Shown: piece by piece, positions 27,842 to 37,368 of the stretch
How the letters are laid out: every line of letters starts with the position of its first letter
Numbering within the stretch: position 1 is the stretch's first letter
From: Methylocella tundrae
GTDB taxonomy: Bacteria > Pseudomonadota > Alphaproteobacteria > Rhizobiales > Beijerinckiaceae
Length of the DNA: 64,000 bases
Assembly: GCF_038024855.1 (NCBI RefSeq)
Contig: NZ_CP139089.1
Location: 372,001 to 436,000, forward strand
Direction: 5' to 3'
The notes under the pieces: model-generated
Seen by the model: only the letters and a program-made list of their open reading frames with translations
Told to the model about the DNA's origin: nothing
Databases searched by the model: none
Made by a program: the position numbers and the translations under genes

Positions 27842-28639
27842 ATGCTGCGTCTGCTCCGAAAGGATGTCCCTCCGGCGAAGAGGGCTGACTTCATTGATGT
27901 CTCGCATAGCGGCGAGACATACCGGATTAGCATCAAGCGCACGGCCTTGGCTCGGCGTTTCACTTTGCGCGTCCGGACGGCGACGCGCGACGTGATGCTG
28001 ACCCTGCCGGCGCGCGCCAGCATCAAAGAGGCAAAATCCTTCGCCGAGCGCCACGCGCCCTGGATTGGCGCGAAATTGCGCAGGCTGCCGGAGAAAATCC
28101 GTTTCGAGCCCGGAGGAGTTGTGCCCTTGCGCGGGGTTTTCCACAGGATCGCTCTGCGGCCGGGCCCGCGCGGAACCGGCGCGGTGACCGCCGCCCACGA
28201 AGAGCAGGGATCTGGCGGTGAAACAGGGGCCGGGCGAATTCTTTATGTCAGCGGCGAGGCCTCCTTCACACCGCGGCGCGTGCAGGAGTTCCTGATTCGC
28301 GAGGCGAGGCGCGACATCGAGACGGCGGTCGCGCGTCACGCGGAAAGGCTCAACGTCAAGCCGCGCAAGATCACCTTGCGCGATACGAGCAGCCGGTGGG
28401 GGTCTTGCTCAGCGTCCGGCGCGCTGAGCTTTTCGTGGCGCCTCATTCTGGCGCCGTCTTTTGTGCTCGATTATCTGGCCGCGCATGAAGTCGCGCATCT
28501 CGTCCATATGAATCATTCGGCCGCCTTCTGGGCGGTCGTCGGACGGCTGTCGCCGGATGTCGAGGCGGCCGAGTCCTGGCTGAAAGCCAACGGCGCGGGT
28601 TTGCTTCGATTCGGCGCCGGCAAAAGCGGCGCCGACTGA
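27842..28639 (+). CDS. DUF45/YgjP-like metallopeptidase family protein
   Basis: The 265-residue protein has the SprT-like zinc motif HEVAHLVHMNHSAAFW (HExxH with a third histidine), preceded by RDTSSRWGSCSASGALSFSWRLILAP, the hallmark of the YgjP/DUF45 family. The N-terminal half (ISIKRTALARRFTLRVR...) is the family beta region. Molecular substrates are largely unknown. It is convergent with the small secreted gene at 28654, 14 nt away. Confidence 0.85.
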   Translation: MLRLLRKDVPPAKRADFIDVSHSGETYRISIKRTALARRFTLRVRTATRDVMLTLPARASIKEAKSFAERHAPWIGAKLRRLPEKIRFEPGGVVPLRGVFHRIALRPGPRGTGAVTAAHEEQGSGGETGAGRILYVSGEASFTPRRVQEFLIREARRDIETAVARHAERLNVKPRKITLRDTSSRWGSCSASGALSFSWRLILAPSFVLDYLAAHEVAHLVHMNHSAAFWAVVGRLSPDVEAAESWLKANGAGLLRFGAGKSGAD

Positions 28640-28653
28640 GTCCTCAGGATGCT

Positions 28654-28896
28654 TCAGTAGTATCTGCGCCGAACGACGGCCCCACCGCCGTAGGGGCCAT
28701 AATGGTGCCGCACGACAACGCCGCCGCGTGGATAATAGGCCGGCCCCCGCCGCACGACAACGCCGCCGCGCGCGCCAGCACAGCCGGCGCGATAGGGACC
28801 GCGCGCGCAGACATAGGCGTCGGCCTTCGTCGATGAGAAGATCGCAGCGCTCACGGCAATGAGAGCGGCGGCGGAAACAAGGAGCGCCTTCTTCAT
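28654..28896 (-). CDS. Small secreted Gly/Tyr/Arg-rich protein
   Basis: The 80-residue product has a clear signal peptide (MKKALLVSAAALIAVSAAIF, cleavage near ADA-Y). The mature part begins YVCARGPYRAGCAG and then has three imperfect GGVVVRR-type repeats with YYPRGG and HHYGPYGGG. Such proteins are frequent in Rhizobiales but their function is unknown. AGGAC lies 8 nt before ATG 28896. The compositional repeats suggest surface or matrix localisation; that is inference. Confidence 0.72.
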   Translation of the reverse strand: MKKALLVSAAALIAVSAAIFSSTKADAYVCARGPYRAGCAGARGGVVVRRGPAYYPRGGVVVRHHYGPYGGGAVVRRRYY

Positions 28897-29324
28897 ATGA
28901 TTTGTCCTGGCTGGGCCGGTTGGTGCGAATCGATGGCGTTTGGATCTGCGACGCGAGCCGGCTGAATAGGGCTCGGTCCGAAACATTGGCGGCGGGCTCA
29001 ACGGCGACCGAACTGGCTGGATCGGCCGGCTGACGATGAAATTACAGCACAATCCGCCGCGAATGGATAGCTTGGCGGTTCGGATCCGTCGCGGGGGACG
29101 AAAGAGTCGAAAAACTCAACTGCATGCAGGCGGCTTGCGCCTTTGCGCGATGATCGCGAGCCTCGGGCAGAAGCGCGGAGGCGTAGCGTGCGGACCAGTC
29201 CGGGAACGATCACCCAAAACAAAACCAGCGGCCGTGAGGCCGCTGGCAAAACCCGTTCAAGCCGACCGAAGCGCGAACGTCCGGCTGCGTGGCACTGGCG
29301 CCCTAAGGCGCGCAGCTCTTGCCC
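28897..29324. other. 428-nt interval downstream of rpmB
   Basis: No gene recognised. It contains the rpmB terminator (29225-29246) and presumably the promoter of the small secreted gene at 28896. Open frames here have no recognisable features. Confidence 0.45.
29212..29246 (-). terminator. Intrinsic terminator of rpmB
   Basis: On the minus strand a perfect 9-bp stem CCAGCGGCC/GGCCGCTGG with a 4-nt loop (TCAC) is followed at once by TTTTGTTTT. It lies about 80 nt after the rpmB stop. It is the clearest terminator in the window together with that at 34956. Confidence 0.88.
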
Positions 29325-29615
29325 TCAGGCGGCGCCGGCCTGCTTCTTGAGGATCTCTCGCTTGACGGCGAGGGCGCCGGTCGAAAGTTCGGCGTCGTCG
29401 GCCTTGACGAGGAACGCGTCGAGGCCGCCGCGATGCTCGACCGACCGCAGGGCCGCAGCGGCGACGCGAAAGCGGAGCTTGCGCTGCAACACGTCGGAGA
29501 TCAGCGTGACGTTGCAAAGGTTCGGCAGGAAACGCGTCCGCGTCTTATGGTTCGAATGGCTGACCAGATTGCCGGTTTGTACGGCCTTGCCGGTCAAATC
29601 GCAGCGGCGGGACAT
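29325..29615 (-). CDS. rpmB: 50S ribosomal protein L28
   Basis: The 96-residue protein starts [33 protein letters not shown], the L28 signature, with [36 protein letters not shown] in the middle. The length fits the longer alphaproteobacterial L28. It is followed by a strong terminator. It diverges from ftsK; the 279-nt gap holds both promoters. Confidence 0.96.
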   Translation of the reverse strand: MSRRCDLTGKAVQTGNLVSHSNHKTRTRFLPNLCNVTLISDVLQRKLRFRVAAAALRSVEHRGGLDAFLVKADDAELSTGALAVKREILKKQAGAA

Positions 29616-29800
29616 CTTGCTTCCTCTTCAAATTCAAAACGTGGCGCTCTCGGCGGCCCTTGAGCGCAACCTCAGGGGAATCGAGCGCATCCTGAACAAT
29701 GCAGCATGTGAAGGCGCAGGACATAGAGCGCCTAACGCCTCGCGTCAAGGTCGGAACTCGGCATAAGTCGCCGCCGCGGCGATGTCGCGGGCCGCTTTAA

Positions 29801-29819
29801 GGTTAAAGCACCTTTAACC
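29801..29819. promoter_or_regulatory. Putative CtrA box upstream of ftsK
   Basis: TTAA (29803-29806), exactly 7 nt, TTAA (29814-29817), embedded in a perfect 8-bp inverted repeat GGTTAAAG/CTTTAACC. TTAA-N7-TTAA is the full CtrA site of alphaproteobacterial cell-cycle control. It lies 76 nt before the ftsK start. Confidence 0.55.
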
Positions 29820-29894
29820 GCCTCTTGCTAATTTGCTCTTCGTTCGCCTGACGGCGGACGAAGGCGAGGCTCTCGGCAGGCGGCGGTAAAGCGG

Positions 29895-32558
29895 ATGCGA
29901 ACGACAACCAGCATGACGGCGCTCGACCTGATCCCCGAATCGCTGCGCGCTTTCGCAGCGCGCCGGGGGGCGGAGCTCGCCGGGCTTTGCCTCATCGCCG
30001 GAACGATCGCCCTCATCCTCGCTCTCCTGTCCTGGTCCGTCGAAGACCCGAGCTTCAATCACGCCACCTCCGGCCCGGTCCATAATCTGCTCGGATCGAC
30101 CGGCGCGGTCGCCGCCGATCTGCTGATGCAGATGCTCGGCCTCGGCGTGATCGCTTTTCTGATTCCGGTTGGCCTCTGGGGCTGGCGCCTGCTCACGGCG
30201 CGGCGGCTCGAACGCATAACGAGCCGCCTCGTGCTTTGGATCGCCGGCGGCGCGCTCGCGGCGGCTGTCGCCTCGCTGCTGCCGGTCACGACGCGATGGC
30301 CGCTGCCGACGGGCCTTGGCGGCGTCATCGGCGACGCGCTTCTGGCGATTCCGAAAAGGCTGATGGCCGGCTTCGCCCCCGGCCTTCTTTTGCTTGGCCT
30401 TGGCCTGACCGCTGGAGCGATTCTCGCGCTCTCCGCCAGCGTCGGCCTTCGCGATCAGTTCGACGATCTCGACGAAGACGAGGACGAGGATGCGCGTCCC
30501 GTCCGGCGCCGGGCCGACGCCGAGGACGACGACTCGGGCGGTCCGGGCTTTGCGCTGGTCGCGCTTGGCGCTCTCATTCACGCGTTTCTCAGCCTCAAGG
30601 CGGCGCTCGCGCGCCAGATCGCGCGCCGCCGGGCGGCCCGCGTCACAGCGCCAACTCCGGCTCCCTGGCAGACCGCGCCGCAGTTTTCGCCGCGCGACTT
30701 TGATCCTCCATTGCAAGGTTTCGAGCCGCTGGTGGAATCCGATCAGCCCTTCGATTTCGGAGCGGCGCCGCTCACCTGGCCGGAGCAGGGGATCGCCGAA
30801 CCGCGCTTTGACGCGACCGCCTATGCGCCGCCGGCGACGCGCGCCGCCGCGCGCCAGAAAAGCGAAGCCGGCGAAAAGCCCAGATCAGCGGCCGGCCCCG
30901 AAGCCGCCGCGCCGGCGCGCCGCATCGTCGCCCCGCCGCCGGCGCCGGTCCGGCCGGGACAGCGCGCCCAGAAAGAAGCCCATCCGTCTTTGAAGGACCG
31001 ATTCGGGCGCAACGACTATGTCCTGCCGCCGCTGAATATGCTCGCCGAGCCGAAGAAGCTCGTCAGCAATCAGGTCTCCGAGGACGCACTGGGTCAGAAC
31101 GCGCGCCTGCTCGAGGGCGTGCTGGAGGATTTCGGCGTCAAGGGCGAGATCATCAATGTGCGTCCCGGGCCCGTCGTGACGCTCTACGAACTGGAGCCGG
31201 CGCCCGGCATCAAATCCTCCCGCGTGATCGGACTTGCCGATGACATCGCCCGTTCGATGTCGGCGATCTCCGCCCGCGTCGCCGTGGTGCAGGGCCGCAA
31301 CGCCATTGGCATCGAATTGCCCAATCAGCGCCGCGAAACCGTTTTCCTGCGCGAATTATTGGGTTCGGAGGATTTCGAGAAGTCAAAACATCGGCTCGCC
31401 ATTGCCCTTGGCAAGACGATCGGCGGCGAGCCGATCATCGTCGATCTCGCCCGCATGCCGCATCTTCTCGTCGCGGGCACCACCGGGTCGGGCAAATCAG
31501 TCGCCATCAACACCATGATTCTCTCGCTGCTCTACCGGCTTCGGCCGGAGGAGTGCCGGCTCATCATGGTCGATCCGAAAATGCTCGAATTGTCAGTCTA
31601 TGACGGCATTCCGCATCTTTTGACGCCGGTGGTCACCGATCCCAAAAAGGCTGTCGTCGCGCTGAAATGGGCGGTCCGCGAAATGGAGGACCGCTACAAG
31701 AAAATGTCGAAGCTCGGCGTGCGAAACATCGAGGGATTTAATGCGCGCGTCGTTGAGGCTTCGGCCAAGGGCGAAACTCTGATGCGCACGGTGCAGACGG
31801 GTTATGACCGGGAGACCGGCGAGGCGATCTATGAGCATGAGCCCATGGATCTGTCGCCGCTGCCTTTCATCGTCGTCATCGTCGATGAGATGGCCGATCT
31901 CATGATGGTCGCCGGCAAGGACATCGAAGGGGCCATTCAGCGCCTCGCCCAGATGGCGCGCGCGGCGGGCATCCATCTCATCATGGCGACCCAAAGGCCC
32001 TCGGTCGACGTCATTACCGGCACCATCAAGGCGAATTTCCCGACCCGCATTTCCTTTCAGGTCACTTCCAAGATCGACAGCCGCACCATTCTCGGCGAGC
32101 AGGGCGCCGAGCAGCTGCTCGGCCAGGGCGACATGCTCTACATGGCCGGCGGCGGCCGCATCTCCCGCGTGCATGGGCCTTTCGTCGCCGACGGCGAAGT
32201 CGAGAAAGTCGTCGCCCATCTCAAAAGCCAGGGCCAGCCGGAATATCTCGAGGCGATCACTTCAGAGGATGATGTCGCCGACGCCGAAGATGGCGGCGGC
32301 GCTTCCCCCGGCAGCATGGACGCCGAAGAGTCGGGCGACCTCTACGACCGGGCCGTCGCGATCGTGCTGCGCGACCGCAAATGCTCGACGAGCTACATTC
32401 AGCGCCGTCTTTCGGTCGGCTACAACAAGGCCGCCTCTCTGGTCGAGCGGATGGAGCAGGAAGGAGTCGTCGGCGCCCCCAATCATTCCGGCAAGCGCGC
32501 CATTCTTGTCGGCGGCGGGATCGACCGCGGCGCATTCGACCTCGCGGCGGAGGGGTGA
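29895..32558 (+). CDS. ftsK: DNA translocase FtsK
   Basis: FtsK couples chromosome dimer resolution to septation. The 887-residue protein has four N-terminal membrane helices (about residues 25-190), a Pro/Ala-rich linker (to about 350), and the motor: [26 protein letters not shown] alpha domain, Walker [14 protein letters not shown], Walker [15 protein letters not shown], and [22 protein letters not shown]. The C-terminal winged-helix gamma domain ([34 protein letters not shown]) reads KOPS. ATG 29895 or 29913 is possible as start. Confidence 0.94.
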   Translation: MRTTTSMTALDLIPESLRAFAARRGAELAGLCLIAGTIALILALLSWSVEDPSFNHATSGPVHNLLGSTGAVAADLLMQMLGLGVIAFLIPVGLWGWRLLTARRLERITSRLVLWIAGGALAAAVASLLPVTTRWPLPTGLGGVIGDALLAIPKRLMAGFAPGLLLLGLGLTAGAILALSASVGLRDQFDDLDEDEDEDARPVRRRADAEDDDSGGPGFALVALGALIHAFLSLKAALARQIARRRAARVTAPTPAPWQTAPQFSPRDFDPPLQGFEPLVESDQPFDFGAAPLTWPEQGIAEPRFDATAYAPPATRAAARQKSEAGEKPRSAAGPEAAAPARRIVAPPPAPVRPGQRAQKEAHPSLKDRFGRNDYVLPPLNMLAEPKKLVSNQVSEDALGQNARLLEGVLEDFGVKGEIINVRPGPVVTLYELEPAPGIKSSRVIGLADDIARSMSAISARVAVVQGRNAIGIELPNQRRETVFLRELLGSEDFEKSKHRLAIALGKTIGGEPIIVDLARMPHLLVAGTTGSGKSVAINTMILSLLYRLRPEECRLIMVDPKMLELSVYDGIPHLLTPVVTDPKKAVVALKWAVREMEDRYKKMSKLGVRNIEGFNARVVEASAKGETLMRTVQTGYDRETGEAIYEHEPMDLSPLPFIVVIVDEMADLMMVAGKDIEGAIQRLAQMARAAGIHLIMATQRPSVDVITGTIKANFPTRISFQVTSKIDSRTILGEQGAEQLLGQGDMLYMAGGGRISRVHGPFVADGEVEKVVAHLKSQGQPEYLEAITSEDDVADAEDGGGASPGSMDAEESGDLYDRAVAIVLRDRKCSTSYIQRRLSVGYNKAASLVERMEQEGVVGAPNHSGKRAILVGGGIDRGAFDLAAEG

Positions 32559-32634
32559 TTTTCGGTGGGCTTTATGGCTCGCGAAGGCTCCCTCTGGGCG
32601 CTTATGGGCGGCCGCCCGAAACTTATCGGCTGGT

Positions 32635-33792
32635 TCACCCCCTCGCGTCCAGCGCTCGCGAAAGATCGCCGATGAGATCCGCCTCATCTTCGAGGCCAAC
32701 CGAGAGCCGCAGAAGATTGTCCTTGATCCCGGCGCAGGAGCGCGCTTCGGGCGTCATGCTCACATGCGTCATGGTGGCTGGATGCGCGATGAGGCTTTCG
32801 ACGCCGCCGAGGGATTCCGCCAGGGTGAAGATCTCGACCGTCTCGACGAGACGGCGCACCGCCTCGACTCCGCCGCTGATTTCGAAGCTGAGCATGGCGC
32901 CAAAGCCGCTTTGCTGCGCTTTGGCGACGCCATGCGAAGGGTGCGAGGGAAGTCCCGGATAATGCACCGCCTCGACCGAGGGATGCTGCTGCAGGAAGGA
33001 AGCGATCGCGCCCGCCGTCTTCTGCTGGCGCTCGATGCGGGCAAACAGAGTCCGAACGCCGCGCAACGTGAGATAAGCGTCAAAGGCCGAACCCGTGACG
33101 CCCGTGATGTTGGCCCAGTTTTTCATTTCCTCGACGTCGTCCGCATGCGCGCAGATCACAGCGCCGCCGACGACATCGGAATGGCCGTTAAGGAATTTCG
33201 TCATCGAATGAATGACATAATCGGCGCCGAAGGTGAGCGGTCGTTGCAGGGCAGGCGACAGGAATGTGTTGTCGACGGCGACTTTCGCGCCGACCTCCTT
33301 TGCGCGGCCGCACAGGAGGCGAAGATCCGTGACGCGCATCAATGGATTGCTCGGCGTCTCGATTATCAGGAGTTTGGGGCGCCGGCCCAGGGCGGTGGCC
33401 AGCGCGTCCTCATTGGCAAGATCAATCAGTTCGAGCCTGAAATGACCTTTGTCGGCATGCGCGCTCAGCAGCCTCTGGGCGCCGGAATAGCAGTCATGCG
33501 GAGCGACGACGAGATCGCCGGCTTCAAGCGGCGCAAGCACCAGATTGATCGCGGCCATGCCGCTCGCCAGAGTGACGGCGCCAGCGCCGCCTTCGAGCTT
33601 CGCCAGCGTGTCGGCGAGGACGTCGCGGGTCGGATTGCCGGAGCGCGAATATTCATAGGCGCCGCCCTTCTCAAATCTTTCGAAAGCGAAGGTGCTCGAA
33701 AGATAGATCGGCGGCGTTACCGCTCCGTAGGCGCTGTCTTCCGCGACGCCATTGGCCGCGGCGATGGTCTGGAGCGCTTTTTGTTTACTCAT
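32635..33792 (-). CDS. metB: Cystathionine gamma-synthase-like PLP enzyme
   Basis: The 385-residue enzyme belongs to the Cys/Met metabolism PLP family. Signatures include YEYSRSGNPTRDVLADTLAKLEGG, ASGMAAINL, VDNTFLSPALQRPL and the PLP lysine in HSMTKFLNGHSDVVGG. It probably forms cystathionine from an activated homoserine and cysteine, but gamma-lyase or O-acylhomoserine sulfhydrylase activity cannot be excluded by sequence. ATG 33792 is the preferred start; further upstream the frame is open but unconserved. It is convergent with ftsK. Confidence 0.85.
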   Translation of the reverse strand: MSKQKALQTIAAANGVAEDSAYGAVTPPIYLSSTFAFERFEKGGAYEYSRSGNPTRDVLADTLAKLEGGAGAVTLASGMAAINLVLAPLEAGDLVVAPHDCYSGAQRLLSAHADKGHFRLELIDLANEDALATALGRRPKLLIIETPSNPLMRVTDLRLLCGRAKEVGAKVAVDNTFLSPALQRPLTFGADYVIHSMTKFLNGHSDVVGGAVICAHADDVEEMKNWANITGVTGSAFDAYLTLRGVRTLFARIERQQKTAGAIASFLQQHPSVEAVHYPGLPSHPSHGVAKAQQSGFGAMLSFEISGGVEAVRRLVETVEIFTLAESLGGVESLIAHPATMTHVSMTPEARSCAGIKDNLLRLSVGLEDEADLIGDLSRALDARG

Positions 33793-34110
33793 GGATGATT
33801 GTCCGCATAAAGCTTTAAGTCCCGCCTCATAGAACAGAGTCAAAAGCGGCGACGCAAGCGGCTGATCGTCTCGCAGGGCTCTCCGCCGCATAACCGCAAA
33901 GCTTGATTGTTCGGCGTCCCGGACGGAAAGTAGGCTTTCAATCGCGCCATCCGATTCGCAACGGGCCGGCCGGCCTGTTTCTTTTTGCCGCTGCCCGTTT
34001 GGGGCGCGCGCCCTTGGGCCGGTGTCCTATTGACGCCATATCCGTTTTCTAAGCGTGATATTCAAATTGTCGCGACCCCGTCAAAAGTCGCAATCTCCAA
34101 GGAAGGTTTT
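33793..34110. other. 318-nt divergent interval between metB-like gene and lolA-like gene
   Basis: No gene seen. It includes a GGCCGGCCGGCC palindrome and a TTGACG element about 80 nt before the LolA-like start that may be a -35 box. It presumably carries two divergent promoters. Confidence 0.4.
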
Positions 34111-34812
34111 ATGAAGCGGACGGCAGGATTTGTTCTCGCATTCGTCGCTGGCGTGGCCGCCGTTGGGCTCGGCGCCGGACTGTCCCGCGCCGAACCCTCT
34201 CCGGTTATTCCGAAGCCGGTCAAACCTGTCGTCGCGCCTGCGCCCGCGCCAAAGCCCTTCGTCCCGATGGACCCCCAACTCGCGATCCAGAAGGCGAATG
34301 ACTATTTCAACGCGGCGACGACAATGGTCGGCGATTTCGTTCAGATCGGCCCCGACGGAAAACGATCGGAAGGCAAAATCTACGTCCAGCGGCCGGGAAA
34401 ACTTCGCTTTGAATACGCCGCCCCCGCAACGCTTGAGATTGTCGCGGACGGGCTGTCCGTCGCGGTTCATGACCGCAAGACGGCGACGAAAGACGTTTAT
34501 TTCATCAGCCAGACGCCGCTCAAGTTTCTTCTCAAGGATCACATCGACCTTGCTCACGACGTGAAGGTCGTCAGCGTCGCGAGCGATCCGAGTTCGGTGA
34601 TCATTCAGGTCGAGGATAATGCGACCTTTGGCGGGACGTCCGAAATCAAGCTGATTTTCGATCCTGCAAAGTTCACGCTGAAGCAATGGCAGGTGACCGA
34701 TCCGCAAGGTTACGAAACAGTAATCTCTTTATTCAACATTGATTTGACCAAGAAACCAGACCCAAACATTTTCCAGCTGACCCAAGAGAGGTTGTCGAAC
34801 ACAAATAATTGA
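34111..34812 (+). CDS. lolA: LolA-like outer-membrane lipoprotein carrier protein
   Basis: The 233-residue periplasmic protein begins with a signal peptide (KRTAGFVLAFVAGVAAVGLGAGLSRA), then a Pro/Ala/Lys linker, then the LolA fold: ANDYFNAATTMVGDFVQIGPDG, GKIYVQRPGKLRFEYAAPATLEIVADG, LKFLLKDHIDL, and KLIFDPAKFTLKQWQVTDPQG. It should carry lipoproteins across the periplasm. AAGGAAGG lies 4 nt before ATG 34111. A strong terminator follows, so it is a single-gene unit. Confidence 0.88.
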   Translation: MKRTAGFVLAFVAGVAAVGLGAGLSRAEPSPVIPKPVKPVVAPAPAPKPFVPMDPQLAIQKANDYFNAATTMVGDFVQIGPDGKRSEGKIYVQRPGKLRFEYAAPATLEIVADGLSVAVHDRKTATKDVYFISQTPLKFLLKDHIDLAHDVKVVSVASDPSSVIIQVEDNATFGGTSEIKLIFDPAKFTLKQWQVTDPQGYETVISLFNIDLTKKPDPNIFQLTQERLSNTNN

Positions 34813-34955
34813 GGCGGAGCGTTCGGGCTTGAATCGCAAAACAGGCGGCTTATCTTTGTTTTATGTGAGCGATTAAGCCGATCGGACGTATTCCCCCCCG
34901 CTTCGTCTGATTCGACCTGCGCCGGCCCCCCCTCCCGGCAAAGCTTCGCTCCTAG

Positions 34956-34991
34956 GGCGTCCGGTCTCTGGCCGGGCGCCCTCTTTTTTCG
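34956..34991 (+). terminator. Intrinsic terminator after the lolA-like gene
   Basis: AGGGCG/CGCCCT arms extended by CCGG/CCGG inside, with a short loop, followed by CTTTTTT. It lies about 145 nt after the lolA-like stop and before xthA on the same strand. Confidence 0.85.
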
Positions 34992-35077
34992 ACTCGCCGC
35001 GCGCAATTTCTGTGGGCTGCCCGCTGCGCCGCCTTGCGGCGCGAGCTTCAGCGTGATCAATCGCGGGCGGAGGTCAC

Positions 35078-35887
35078 ATGCGCCTGACGGTCGCTACCTG
35101 GAACATCAATTCGGTTCGCCTGCGGATCAATCTCGTCGCGCGTTTCCTCAAGGAGCATGCGCCCGACGTCCTGTGCCTCCAGGAGACCAAATGCCGCGAC
35201 GCCGAGTTTCCGCTCGGTGACTTCCATAAGCTCGGCTATTCGCACGTCGTGATCAACGGCCAAAAAGGGTATCACGGCGTTGCGATCGCCTCGAAACTGC
35301 CCTTGACCGAGGCTGACCGCCGCGGTTTCTGCGATAAGGGGGACGCGAGGCACGTCGCCGTGACGTTAACGCCCGCCGCCGATAAACCGGTCAGGCTCCA
35401 CAATTTTTATGTGCCCGCCGGCGGCGATGAGCCTGACCCCCTGATTAATCCGAAATTCGCCCACAAGCTGGCGTTCCTCGACGAACTGGTCGCCTGGATG
35501 AGCGCCGATGGGGTCGCGAACACGGACGCGATCATGGTCGGCGATCTCAATATCGCGCCGCTCGAGGCCGACGTCTGGAGCCACAAGGCGCTGCTGCGCG
35601 TCGTCAGCCATACGCCGATCGAAGTCGAGAAGCTTGGTCTCGTCCTGCGGGCAGGGCCGTGGGTCGACGCCATGCGGCGCTATGTGCCGGCCGATGAGAA
35701 GCTCTACACCTGGTGGAGTTATCGCGCGCGGGACTGGGCTGAGTCCAACAGGGGGCGCCGGCTCGATCACGTGTGGGTTAGCGAAAGCCTGGCTCCGCGC
35801 CTCGGCGGCATGCGGGTGTTAAGCGAAAGTCGCGGCTGGGAGCGCCCCTCCGACCACGTGCCCGTACTGGTCCACCTTGATTATTAG
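35078..35887 (+). CDS. xthA: Exodeoxyribonuclease III (AP endonuclease)
   Basis: The 269-residue enzyme of the exonuclease III family repairs abasic sites. Active-site blocks are ATWNINSVRLRI, CLQETKC (metal Glu), NFYVPAGG, VGDLNIAP (Asp/Asn), TWWSYRARDWAESNRGRRLDHVWVSE and the C-terminal SDHVPVLV with catalytic His. ATG 35078 is preceded by GGGCGGAGG. The stop codon TAG is the first part of a GAGCAT-type repeat. Confidence 0.95.
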   Translation: MRLTVATWNINSVRLRINLVARFLKEHAPDVLCLQETKCRDAEFPLGDFHKLGYSHVVINGQKGYHGVAIASKLPLTEADRRGFCDKGDARHVAVTLTPAADKPVRLHNFYVPAGGDEPDPLINPKFAHKLAFLDELVAWMSADGVANTDAIMVGDLNIAPLEADVWSHKALLRVVSHTPIEVEKLGLVLRAGPWVDAMRRYVPADEKLYTWWSYRARDWAESNRGRRLDHVWVSESLAPRLGGMRVLSESRGWERPSDHVPVLVHLDY

Positions 35888-35962
35888 GGCATGACGCCGC
35901 AAAGCCGCAGACTTTCCGGTCCCGCATCATGCGTCGAAACACTGGCTTAAAAAGCAGGACGC
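35885..35962 (+). repeat. GAGCAT-type intergenic repeat
   Basis: Begins TAGGGCATGACGCCGCAAAG and resembles the copy at 55565 (TAGAGCATGATGCCGGAAAG) base for base over most of the first 20 nt. The first three bases are the xthA stop codon. A stem between GACGCCG-like and CGGTC-like parts is possible. Confidence 0.6.
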
Positions 35963-35969
35963 TGAGCAG

Positions 35970-36452
35970 CTATTCGCCTTCGGATCGAGCGGCCTCGGCG
36001 GGCTCCGGCCCGTCTCCCCAAACGGCCGCGAGTTCAGCTGTAAACCCGGTGAGCCGCGCCGCCAGCGATTGTTGCAGCCGCTCCGCGCTGGATGGATATT
36101 CGCTGAGGATACGGCGAAAGAGCTGCTGCGAGATGCGCAGGACGCTCGAGGGTTCGCGCGCGATCGCCGTCGCAGGCCGCTTCGTCTGCGTCAAAAGCGC
36201 AAGTTCGCCGATGAGGGCGGGCGGCCGCACGATCCGCGCCGTCGCCACGCCATGATCTGACGGATCGAGCGCGACCGAGCCGGTAAGCAAAGCGAATCCG
36301 CCATTGGACACGTCATCGCGGCGGAACAGAATATCCCCCGCGCGCAAAATGCGGGTTTCGGCCGAGAAAGCTAGAAGCCGCAGCGCTTCGGGGCCGAGCG
36401 CCGCGAAAATCCCGTTGCGCGCAAGCTTGGCGACGTCGTCCTCCAAAGCCAT
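35970..36452 (-). CDS. Cyclic-nucleotide-binding-domain protein without DNA-binding domain
   Basis: The 160-residue protein has one cNMP-binding (Crp N-terminal type) domain: LRAGDILFRRDDVSNGGFALLTGSV, then IGELALLTQTKRPATAIAREPSS, which resembles the phosphate-binding cassette. It has no helix-turn-helix. It is next to an OmpR-type regulator and an L,D-transpeptidase in a cluster common in Rhizobiales; a link to envelope control is inference. It lies 36 nt after the regulator on the same strand, so probably in one operon. Confidence 0.8.
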   Translation of the reverse strand: MALEDDVAKLARNGIFAALGPEALRLLAFSAETRILRAGDILFRRDDVSNGGFALLTGSVALDPSDHGVATARIVRPPALIGELALLTQTKRPATAIAREPSSVLRISQQLFRRILSEYPSSAERLQQSLAARLTGFTAELAAVWGDGPEPAEAARSEGE

Positions 36453-36488
36453 GGCGATGCTTTCCTCGAGGCGGCGTTGGCCCGGCGA

Positions 36489-37175
36489 TCAGGGGAGCAG
36501 CTTGTAGCCGCCGGCTTCAGTGATGAGCAGTTGCGCCTTGGCGGGATCGCGCTCGATCTTTTGCCGCAGGCGGTAAATATGGGTTTCGAGCGTATGCGTC
36601 GTGACGTTGGAGTTATAGCCCCAGACTTCGCGCAGCAGCACTTCCCGGACGACGACGCTCTGTCCCGCCCGGTAAAGGAAGCGCAGGATCGCGGTCTCTT
36701 TCTCCGTAAGGCGGAGCTTTTCGCCCTTTTCGCTGATCAACAGCTTCGCGCCCGGCTGGAAGGTATAGGGCCCGATCCGGAACAGCGCTTCCTCGTTGGT
36801 TTCGTGCTGGCGTAGATGCGCGCGCATGCGCGCAAGCAAAACGGCGAAGCGGAACGGCTTCGTGACATAATCATTGGCGCCCGAGTCGAGGCCCTGCACG
36901 GTGTCCCACTCGCTGTCGTGGCCGGTGAGCATAATGATCGGGTTTTTGAAGCCTTCCTCGCGCATGCGTTTGACCGCCTCGCGCCCATCCATATCCGGAA
37001 GGCCGACATCCATGATGATCAGGTCCGGCGTCTCCTGACGTGAAGCGGACAGCGCGCCCTCCGCCGAATCAGCGTGGACCGCCGAAAATTCTTCGTGCAG
37101 GGACAGTTGTTCGGCCAAGGCGGCGCGCAAATCGGCGTCATCGTCCGCGATCAAGATTTTCAGAACCTGCGTCAT
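36489..37175 (-). CDS. OmpR/PhoB-family response regulator
   Basis: The 228-residue regulator has a receiver domain (KILIADDDADLRAAL, phosphoacceptor in LIIMDVGLPDMDGREA, Lys in VTKPFRFAVLLAR) and a winged-helix output (LRLTEKETAILRFLYRAG, then VWGYNSNVTTHTLETHIYRLRQKIE). No histidine kinase is adjacent, so it is an orphan here. ATG 37175 is preferred; the frame is open further upstream. The neighbour gene upstream, divergent, is an L,D-transpeptidase. Confidence 0.87.
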   Translation of the reverse strand: MTQVLKILIADDDADLRAALAEQLSLHEEFSAVHADSAEGALSASRQETPDLIIMDVGLPDMDGREAVKRMREEGFKNPIIMLTGHDSEWDTVQGLDSGANDYVTKPFRFAVLLARMRAHLRQHETNEEALFRIGPYTFQPGAKLLISEKGEKLRLTEKETAILRFLYRAGQSVVVREVLLREVWGYNSNVTTHTLETHIYRLRQKIERDPAKAQLLITEAGGYKLLP

Positions 37176-37368
37176 GGACTCGTCCTTGGTTGATCTTGCA
37201 TCCTCACGTCCTGCATAATCTGTCGAAGGCAATTGACGCGCCGTGATTCGGTCAGATCCAGACGCCATAGTAACAAGCCTTCTCGGAAAAGGCTCATTTG
37301 CATTCTGTGCTCCACAAGCGCCAAATCTGGCTTGCGCAAATCAGCGTCTGGCAAAAGCATAGTCTTCT

